Source: Prevotellaceae bacterium (lineage in GTDB: Bacteria; Bacteroidota; Bacteroidia; Bacteroidales; UBA932). Taken from it: DNA of 5,042 bases. Where the stretch lies: NCBI GenBank assembly GCA_031275145.1, contig JAISPE010000058.1, positions 1 through 5,042 on the forward strand. The letters are read 5' to 3'. The position numbers and the translations under genes were made by a program. Position 1 is the stretch's first letter, and every line of letters starts with the position of its first letter. The notes under the pieces were generated by a model, which worked only from the letters and a program-made list of their open reading frames with translations, had not been told where the DNA came from and did no database searches. This document shows, piece after piece, positions 1 through 5,042 of this stretch.

Positions 1-2592
1 ATTACAGCATCGTGTATAAACGGTGAGAGAAGTTTTTTCTCCGATAAAGAATATCGCGAACAGGTAAAAACCGATTTTCTGAAACGTAAATCGATGATAA
101 GTCAGGCGAGAGCCGAAGCGCTTTTTTCTGTTTTCGACAGTCCCGGCCTGAGTATGGAAGAGCGGGAAGCTTTGGAGTTTCTGTTTGCGTATATGCCTTT
201 GAATGACTTATCCGATTACAGTGGCGATTTTTATCTTTCTCAGGTACGTACGGCGTTCGAGGCCCGCGATTTTTTCGAGTGGGGACAAAAAATACCCGAA
301 GAAATATTCCGTCACTTTGTTCTGGTTTACCGTGTTAATAACGAGAATCTGGACTCTGCGCGGACTGTGTTCTTCAACGAACTGAAAGACCGGATAAAAA
401 ATCTCGGCATGGAAGAGGCGGCTCTGGAAGTAAATCACTGGTGTCACGAAAAAGTAACATACAGAGCTACCGATGGAAGAACATCATCTCCACTGGATCT
501 GGCAAGGACATCATGGGGGCGTTGCGGCGAAGAATCGACTTTTACGACAACCGCCTTACGCGCTGTGGGAATCCCGGCAAGACAGTGCTATACGCCTCGC
601 TGGGCGCATACCGACGACAATCACGCATGGGTAGAAGTGTGGATCGACGGCAAATGGCATTACATGGGCGCATGCGAACCCGAACCGGCGCTGGACATCG
701 CATGGTTCGCCGGACCGGTCAAACGGGCAATGATGGTGCATACGAACGTTTTCGGCAAATATACGGGCAAAGAGATAAAAAACGTCGATAAACCGATGTA
801 TTCAACCATAAATCTGCTGTCGAACTATACCGGCGTTCGCGAGGCAAAAGTCCGGATAACCGGTGTCGAAGGCAAACCTGTTGCCGGAGCAAAAGTCGCA
901 TTCAAAGTATATAATTATGCAGAATATTATCCTCTTGTCGAGACAGTAACAGATTCCGCAGGTATAGCCTCAATGTATACCGGACTGGGCGATGTGCTTG
1001 TATGGGCCAGTAAAAACGGAATTTTCGGATATGCCGTTTCATCGCCGGAAGATGAATGTATTACAGTCGTTTTAAATAAAAAGGAAGGAGACGGCTTTGA
1101 AGACAGTTTCGATATAGTCCCGCCGGCAGAGCAGAAACTCGAAAGCGTACCGTCGGGGCTTGCCGACGAAAATAAAAGACGGCTTCGCATCGAAGATTCC
1201 ATACGCAAAGCATATATGGACACGTTTATCGACGAGCAGACTGCCCGGAATTTGGCATCAAACCTGAATCTGCCTGCCGACGATACATGGAAGTACCTGA
1301 ACGCATCGCAGGGAAACTGGAGAGATATACAGAAATTCATCGAAAAAAATAAAGCGGACAAATATCTGTTTCCGCTTTTGTCGTCGCTCTCGGACAAAGA
1401 CTTGCGCGATGTCCCCGAACACATACTGACAAGTCATTTACAGGGATTTCACAAAGTCGCTGTGAAAGCCGGCACTCCGGAAGATATAACTGTCAAGCAT
1501 CTGCTTTCACCCAGAATATCAAGAGAAATTATCCGCCCGTGGAGAACGTTTTTCCAAAAGGAATTTGACGGCATCACGGTAGAACATGTTCAGGCAAATG
1601 TCGCAGAAATAGTCAGTTATGTAAAAGACAATATCAGAATTGACGATGAACAGAACTATTATAACTGTCCGGTTACTCCGCAGGGGGTCTATGAAATGAA
1701 AATAGCGGATCAGTATTCGCGTAACATCTTTTTCGTTGCCTTATGTCGAAGCGCGGGTATTGCAGCCCGTCTGAATCCGGCAACAGCCCGTCCGCAGTAT
1801 TACGACGGCGAATGGAAAAATGCAGAATTTGAAGACGGTACAAAGGAAACATATCCTCAGGCAAAAATCGCTTTCGTCAATTCCAAAGACAACCTGATCA
1901 GACTGCGATACGGTACTCATTATTCGTTAGCCCGTTTCCGCGACGGAGATTTTGCTACACTGGGTTTGCGCGGAACTGCGACCGTTTCCGTCGATAAGGG
2001 CTATTACAGACTGACGGTCGGAAACAGAGCGCACGACGGCTCGGTTACGACAGTCAATAAATATTTCGAAGTAGACGAAAACCGGTCGCCTGATCTGGAA
2101 ATAAAAATGCCGGAACTTGTCCGCAAACTTCAGGTTTCGGGAACAGTAGACATGAATACAAAAATCACTCTGACCGACGGTAAGGAAACAACGTTAAAAG
2201 ATTTATCCGGCGGAAACGGAGTCATACTGTGTTTCGCCGATCCCGACAAAGAGCCGACAAAACATATTCTGCAGGATCTGCCCGCCCGAAGTAACGAACT
2301 GAACGAATGGAACGGAGGAGTCCTGTTCCTTGTCCCCGACGACAGGCTAAGTTCCGCATTCGACAGCAGTGTGTTTAAAAATCTGCCGAAAAATACTGTC
2401 TGGGGAATTGACAGTATGCGTTCGCTGCTGAACGAAACAGTATCGACACTGAAACTGGATTTTAACGATAATTTCCCGCTGATGATATTTTTGACAAACA
2501 GCGGCGGAATTGTTTATCATTCGTCAGGCTATAAAACAGGTATCAGCGAAGACATCGTGAAAACGCTTAAAAGCCTGAACAGACATGATTGA
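1..2592 (+). CDS. Transglutaminase-like multidomain protein, probable lipoprotein (5' end missing)
   Basis: The frame is open from base 1, so the ATG at 94 is probably internal and the true start lies upstream; residues are numbered here from the codon at base 1. Codons 2-5 read TASC, a plausible end of a lipoprotein signal peptide with lipidated Cys5 (inference). A helical N-terminal region leads to a transglutaminase core (about 150-245): Cys175 in GRCGEES, GIPAR at 190-194, and His208 in DNHAWVEVW. The usual Asp, four residues after the Trp of GKWHYMGACEPEP, is Gly223. An Ig-like or carboxypeptidase-regulatory-like beta domain (about 281-360) and a helical stretch (about 380-485) follow. 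A second, degenerate transglutaminase fold (about 505-620) has Gln571 at the Cys position. Next come a beta region and a thioredoxin-like C-terminus (about 724-860) with a cis-Pro-like Pro826 but no CxxC. The family is recognisable in Bacteroidales, but its substrate is unknown; proteolysis or amide-bond chemistry at the cell surface is a guess. The stop TGA lies inside the following repeat array. Confidence 0.88.
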   Translation: MTASCINGERSFFSDKEYREQVKTDFLKRKSMISQARAEALFSVFDSPGLSMEEREALEFLFAYMPLNDLSDYSGDFYLSQVRTAFEARDFFEWGQKIPEEIFRHFVLVYRVNNENLDSARTVFFNELKDRIKNLGMEEAALEVNHWCHEKVTYRATDGRTSSPLDLARTSWGRCGEESTFTTTALRAVGIPARQCYTPRWAHTDDNHAWVEVWIDGKWHYMGACEPEPALDIAWFAGPVKRAMMVHTNVFGKYTGKEIKNVDKPMYSTINLLSNYTGVREAKVRITGVEGKPVAGAKVAFKVYNYAEYYPLVETVTDSAGIASMYTGLGDVLVWASKNGIFGYAVSSPEDECITVVLNKKEGDGFEDSFDIVPPAEQKLESVPSGLADENKRRLRIEDSIRKAYMDTFIDEQTARNLASNLNLPADDTWKYLNASQGNWRDIQKFIEKNKADKYLFPLLSSLSDKDLRDVPEHILTSHLQGFHKVAVKAGTPEDITVKHLLSPRISREIIRPWRTFFQKEFDGITVEHVQANVAEIVSYVKDNIRIDDEQNYYNCPVTPQGVYEMKIADQYSRNIFFVALCRSAGIAARLNPATARPQYYDGEWKNAEFEDGTKETYPQAKIAFVNSKDNLIRLRYGTHYSLARFRDGDFATLGLRGTATVSVDKGYYRLTVGNRAHDGSVTTVNKYFEVDENRSPDLEIKMPELVRKLQVSGTVDMNTKITLTDGKETTLKDLSGGNGVILCFADPDKEPTKHILQDLPARSNELNEWNGGVLFLVPDDRLSSAFDSSVFKNLPKNTVWGIDSMRSLLNETVSTLKLDFNDNFPLMIFLTNSGGIVYHSSGYKTGISEDIVKTLKSLNRHD

Positions 2593-2745
2593 CAGAGTTT
2601 TTTTTTGACATGATTTTTTTTTTGACATGATTTCTTTTTTGACAGATTTTTTTTGACATAATTAACATAATTTTCAGAATTAACAGATTTGTAAATTCTG
2701 AAAATTATGTTAATTATGTCAAAAAAAAAGGAATTCTGTCAAAAA
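2582..2745. repeat. Array of degenerate 9-bp GACA-type repeats that reverses orientation
   Basis: Nine 9-bp units starting at 2582, 2591, 2607, 2624, 2641, 2655, 2664, 2673 and 2682 read on the + strand as variants of GACAKRATT (GACATGATT three times, GACAGAGTT, GACAGATTT, GACATAATT, AACATAATT, TTCAGAATT, AACAGATTT). The first units are separated by T tracts (gaps of 0 to 8 nt, with T runs of 9, 10, 6 and 8). The last four abut directly. Then the orientation flips: 2694-2702, 2703-2711, 2712-2720 and 2732-2740 carry the same units on the - strand, followed by A runs. The first unit includes the last codons and stop of the upstream gene. The function is unknown; replication slippage plus template switching, or a binding-site array, would both fit. 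Confidence 0.8.
2647..2728. repeat. 35-bp perfect inverted repeat (long A/T-rich hairpin)
   Basis: Bases 2647-2681 and 2694-2728 are exact reverse complements over 35 bp, with a 12-nt centre (AACAGATTTGTA) that can add three more pairs (ACA with TGT). A further offset 10-bp match (TTTTTGACAG at 2636-2645 with CTGTCAAAAA at 2736-2745) extends the symmetry to about 110 bp. The T run lies 5' of the stem and the A run 3' of it on both strands, the reverse of an intrinsic terminator, so it is not called as one. It could still form a cruciform in DNA or a long RNA hairpin after the upstream gene. Confidence 0.9.
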
Positions 2746-2768
2746 TATGAATAATTGTTATATCTTCG
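2734..2768 (+). promoter_or_regulatory. Probable ligA promoter (Bacteroidota type)
   Basis: TATCTTCG at 2761-2768 matches the Bacteroidota -7 consensus TAnnTTTG with one mismatch. The best upstream element is TTCTG at 2734-2738, 22 nt away, which is a weak -33 box. The predicted transcription start is near 2775, giving a leader of about 30 nt to the ligA ATG. The candidate -33 box lies inside the last unit of the 9-bp array. No other -7-like box was noticed between the array and ligA. Confidence 0.5.
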
Positions 2769-2804
2769 CATCCAAATAATATATGGAAGAAAATATATAA
2801 AAAT

Positions 2805-4820
2805 ATGGTTACAAAAGAAATAGTCCAGCGTGTGGAATTTTTACGCAGAGAATTGGACAGACTGAATTACGAATATTATGTGCTTAACAGTCCTACGGTT
2901 GATGATTTTGTGTATGACCGTCTGATGTCGGAGCTTGCAGAGCTTGAAAAACAGAATCCCGGGCTGCAGTCGCCGGAATCTCCGACAGTTCGCGTAGGCA
3001 GCGATATAACCAAAGAATTTGTGCAGGTGAGGCATAAGTATCCTGTGCTGTCGTTGAGCAACACATATTCGAAAGAAGAAATCGGGGAATTCGACGCAAG
3101 GATAAGGAAAGAAACCGGAATGGACAGTATCGAGTATGTCTGTGAATTAAAGTTCGACGGGACTGCCATATGTCTGACGTATAAAAACGGAATACTTGCA
3201 CAGGCCGTAACGCGGGGAGACGGCGAACAGGGCGATGATGTGACGTCTAATGTCCGTACAATAAGGAGCGTGCCTCTTAAACTGCGGGGAACGGACTATC
3301 CCGAAGAATTTGAGATCAGAGGAGAAGTGCTGATGCCGCTGTCATCTTTCAAACGGCTTAACTGCGAGCGGGAAGAGAAGAATCAGACGCTCTTTGCCAA
3401 TCCGAGAAACGCCGCTGCCGGCACACTCAAAATGCAGGATTCCGCCGAAGTGGCGAAACGGGGACTGGACTGCTGTCTTTATTTCATTTTGGGTGAAAAT
3501 CTGCCTTTTGACACCCATTTCGACAATCTGCAAAAAGCCGCGTCGTGGGGTTTCAAAATCTCGCCCAACATGCGGAAATGCCGTTCGATTGACGACATTT
3601 TCAACTTCCTCGATCACTGGGATACGGAGAGAAAAAATCTGCCTTACGATACCGACGGCGCAGTAATCAAGGTCAACAGTCTTGCCCTGCAGAGAGAGAC
3701 GGGTTTGAGGGCGAAATCTCCGCGCTGGGCTGTCGCCTACAAATTTAAAGCGGAACAGGCATATACTCCTCTCCTGTCCATTGATTATCAGGTAGGCCGC
3801 ACAGGCGCCGTAACTCCCGTCGCCAATCTTCAACCCGTACAGCTGGCAGGCACGACAGTCAAAAGAGCTTCTCTGCACAATGCCGAACAGATTGAACTCC
3901 ATGACATTCGTCTCGGCGATACGGTGATTGTCGAAAAAGGAGGAGAAATAATCCCTAAAATAGTCGGCGTCGATAAAACAAAACGGCCGGAAAACAGTGA
4001 GCCGCTGGTGTATGCGACCGTCTGTCCGGTATGCGGGACAGAACTGGTCAAACTTGCCGGAGAAGCAAAGCATTACTGTCCGAACGATTCCGGCTGTCCG
4101 CCGCAGATTTTGGGTAAAATCGAGCATTTTGTCAGTCGCCGCGCAATGAATATCGAGGGAATAGGAGAGGAAACGGCCGATTTGATGTTCGAAGAGCATC
4201 TTATCCATAATATTGCCGACATCTATGATTTGACAAAAGACCGGATTGTCCGTCTGGAACGCATGGGCAGCCGTTCTGCCGACAACATTATCGAAGGGAT
4301 AGTCAGATCTAAGGAAGTCCCGTTTCCGAGAGTGCTGTTTGCCCTGGGAATACGCTATGTCGGCGAAACAACCGCGAAAAAAATAGCGCTGGCATTCCGC
4401 TCGTTAGATGCCATACGCAACGCCTCTTACGAGGATTTGCTGCAGGTAGACGAAGTGGGCGAACGGATAGCGCAAAGCATAATCCGGTATTTTTCCGACA
4501 GCAGCAATATTGCAATAATCGAAAGACTGAAAGCCGCCGGACTGAAATTTGAAATCGAAACCGGCGATAACGAAATCCTGTCGGACAGCCTGCTGGGAAA
4601 AACCGTCGTCGTTTCGGGCAATTTCAGCCGTCCGCGCGACGAGCTGAAACAGCTTATCGAACGGCATGGCGGAAAAAATTCATCCGGAGTGACTTCAAAT
4701 ACCGACTTCCTGATTGCCGGCGATAAAACGGGACCGGCAAAATTGCAGAAAGCCGAAAAACTCGGCATAAAAATTATCAGCGAAAACGAATTTTTACAGA
4801 TGATAAACGAACCGTTATGA
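2805..4820 (+). CDS. ligA: NAD+-dependent DNA ligase LigA
   Basis: LigA seals nicks in duplex DNA using NAD+, through an enzyme-AMP intermediate, in Okazaki-fragment joining and in repair; it acts in the cytoplasm on the chromosome. All expected parts are present in a 671-residue protein, the same length as the E. coli enzyme. The Ia domain (about 1-70) has the YYxxxxPxxxDxxYD pattern. The adenylation domain has catalytic Lys116 in ELKFDG, TRGDGEQGDDVTSN, EIRGEV, NPRNAAAGTL at 199-208, DGAVIKV with Lys289, and Lys313 in AYKF. An OB fold (about 318-400) includes EKGGEIIPKIVGV. A four-Cys zinc site uses Cys407, Cys410, Cys425 and Cys431. Helix-hairpin-helix repeats span about 440-580, and a BRCT domain about 594-671 (GKTVVVSGNF). 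The ATG at 2805 puts the Ia motif at its usual distance from the N-terminus. There is no strong Shine-Dalgarno; the leader is A-rich, normal for this phylum. It appears to be transcribed alone, between its own promoter and terminator. Confidence 0.98.
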   Translation: MVTKEIVQRVEFLRRELDRLNYEYYVLNSPTVDDFVYDRLMSELAELEKQNPGLQSPESPTVRVGSDITKEFVQVRHKYPVLSLSNTYSKEEIGEFDARIRKETGMDSIEYVCELKFDGTAICLTYKNGILAQAVTRGDGEQGDDVTSNVRTIRSVPLKLRGTDYPEEFEIRGEVLMPLSSFKRLNCEREEKNQTLFANPRNAAAGTLKMQDSAEVAKRGLDCCLYFILGENLPFDTHFDNLQKAASWGFKISPNMRKCRSIDDIFNFLDHWDTERKNLPYDTDGAVIKVNSLALQRETGLRAKSPRWAVAYKFKAEQAYTPLLSIDYQVGRTGAVTPVANLQPVQLAGTTVKRASLHNAEQIELHDIRLGDTVIVEKGGEIIPKIVGVDKTKRPENSEPLVYATVCPVCGTELVKLAGEAKHYCPNDSGCPPQILGKIEHFVSRRAMNIEGIGEETADLMFEEHLIHNIADIYDLTKDRIVRLERMGSRSADNIIEGIVRSKEVPFPRVLFALGIRYVGETTAKKIALAFRSLDAIRNASYEDLLQVDEVGERIAQSIIRYFSDSSNIAIIERLKAAGLKFEIETGDNEILSDSLLGKTVVVSGNFSRPRDELKQLIERHGGKNSSGVTSNTDFLIAGDKTGPAKLQKAEKLGIKIISENEFLQMINEPL

Positions 4821-4840
4821 ACCGTCATGTCACATAAACG

Positions 4841-4875
4841 AAGCAATCCGGATATTCGGATTGTTTATTTTAGAT
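4841..4875 (+). terminator. Intrinsic terminator of ligA
   Basis: CAATCCG at 4844-4850 pairs perfectly with CGGATTG at 4857-4863 around a 6-nt loop. AAG and TTT outside it add two A-U pairs and one G-U pair, for a 10-bp stem. A T-rich tail (TTTATTTTAGATTTT) follows. It starts 20 nt after the ligA stop codon, the expected place and orientation for a rho-independent terminator. Confidence 0.8.
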
Positions 4876-4891
4876 TTTGATTGTATCTTTG
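4860..4891 (+). promoter_or_regulatory. Promoter-like site P1 (TTG, 20 nt, TATCTTTG)
   Basis: TATCTTTG at 4884-4891 is a full match to the Bacteroidota -7 box TAnnTTTG. ATTG at 4860-4863 lies exactly 20 nt upstream and fits the -33 box with one mismatch. The predicted start is near 4898, about 19 nt before the ATG at 4917, which opens only three codons (MYN) before TAA. The -33 box is part of the 3' arm of the ligA terminator. P1 could drive the gene at the right edge or be left over from a gene displaced by an insertion. Confidence 0.6.
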
Positions 4892-4929
4892 CCTCGGTTT
4901 AAAAAAAATAGAGATTATGTATAATTAAA

Positions 4930-4961
4930 TTTGTATACTTCGCGCGCATGAGTTACCTTTG
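4930..4961 (+). promoter_or_regulatory. Promoter-like site P2 (TTTG, 20 nt, TACCTTTG)
   Basis: TTTG at 4930-4933 and TACCTTTG at 4954-4961 match both Bacteroidota promoter boxes in full, with a 20-nt spacer. The predicted transcription start (seven bases after the box, near 4968, with a few bases of play) falls on or next to the ATG at 4966. A transcript from P2 would therefore be leaderless or start just inside the gene. Confidence 0.65.
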
Positions 4962-4965
4962 CATC

Positions 4966-5042
4966 ATGAAATATAAAGAATGGCAAACCCGTCCGGCACG
5001 TTTTCTTTCGATGACCGGTTATACAGTAGAGAATTTTGAGGC
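4966..5042 (+). CDS. Probable IS5/ISL2-type transposase, N-terminus only (3' end outside window)
   Basis: Only 25 complete codons are visible, with a partial 26th (GC) at the edge; they begin MKYKEWQTRPARFLSMTGYT. The pattern of an Arg-Pro segment followed by F-L-x-x-T-G-x-T-x-x-x-F-E resembles, from memory, the start of transposases with the HTH_Tnp_4 plus DDE_Tnp_4 layout (IS5 family, ISL2-like group), which would cut and paste an insertion sequence. This rests on a short stretch and could be wrong. Start choice: ATG 4966 gives the family-like N-terminus. An in-frame ATG at 4948 would add six residues (MSYLCI) but places promoter P2 within the gene, and ATG 5011 would delete the Arg-Pro segment. 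No Shine-Dalgarno precedes any of them. Inverted repeats of the element could not be identified because its other end is not in the window. Confidence 0.5.
   Translation, partial: MKYKEWQTRPARFLSMTGYTVENFE

Noticed and set aside
927..1424. Open frame of 165 codons on the - strand
   Set aside because: It overlaps the transglutaminase-like gene and is Ser- and Arg-rich with no family pattern, typical of an antisense shadow.
2647..2728. Inverted repeat as an intrinsic terminator or an invertible promoter
   Set aside because: The order T run, stem, A run is the reverse of a terminator, and the 12-nt centre is far too short to hold an invertible promoter segment.
2589..2742. Several TTGACA hexamers (five on +, two on -), like the -35 box of E. 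coli sigma-70 promoters
   Set aside because: They arise from the T tract meeting the GACA repeat. The housekeeping sigma factor of Bacteroidota uses TTTG/TAnnTTTG boxes, and the hexamers have no paired elements.
2582..2745. CRISPR-like array
   Set aside because: Units are 9 bp with gaps of 0-8 nt made mostly of T, without unique spacers or cas genes.
2783..2800. Five-codon open frame (MEENI) in the ligA leader
   Set aside because: An ATG followed soon by a stop is expected by chance in such A/T-rich DNA. It has no Shine-Dalgarno and no attenuator-like structure was seen.
3342..4208. Long open frame (288 codons) on the - strand
   Set aside because: It lies wholly within ligA, which is intact and carries all family motifs. 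The reverse frame has no recognisable domain and is an antisense shadow.
4919..4938. GTATA...TATAC inverted repeat as the end of the insertion sequence
   Set aside because: Only five base pairs match, in A/T-rich DNA, and the other end of the element is not available for comparison.

Overview
The window looks like chromosomal DNA of a member of the Bacteroidota, most likely the order Bacteroidales. Three things point there. The ligase and the transglutaminase-like protein both read as Bacteroidales-type family members. Three promoter-like sites carry the Bacteroidota -7 box (TAnnTTTG), two of them with a TTG or TTTG box exactly 20 nt upstream. Translation starts lie behind A/T-rich leaders without clear Shine-Dalgarno sequences. 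Genus cannot be settled from this sequence alone.

Layout, all on the + strand. Positions 1-2592 hold the 3' part (863 codons) of a large, probably lipid-anchored, multi-domain transglutaminase-like protein. Its reading frame is open at the left edge, so its true start lies upstream. Positions 2593-2804 form a very A/T-rich spacer holding an array of degenerate 9-bp GACA-type repeats that turns into a 35-bp perfect inverted repeat, followed by a probable ligA promoter. Positions 2805-4820 hold a complete, ordinary-looking ligA (NAD+-dependent DNA ligase, 671 aa). Positions 4841-4875 hold a good intrinsic terminator. Positions 4860-4961 hold two successive promoter-like sites. The second leads straight into the first 25 codons of a gene, cut by the right edge, whose N-terminus resembles the HTH region of IS5/ISL2-type transposases.

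The genes do not form an obvious pathway. The transglutaminase-like protein is probably an envelope protein of unknown substrate, LigA is a core replication and repair enzyme, and the right edge is probably the start of an insertion sequence. The parts most worth a second look are the 9-bp array and palindrome between the first two genes, the loss of catalytic residues in the second transglutaminase-like domain, and the orphan promoter plus ATG just before the transposase. No convincing new defence, CRISPR or RNA system was found.
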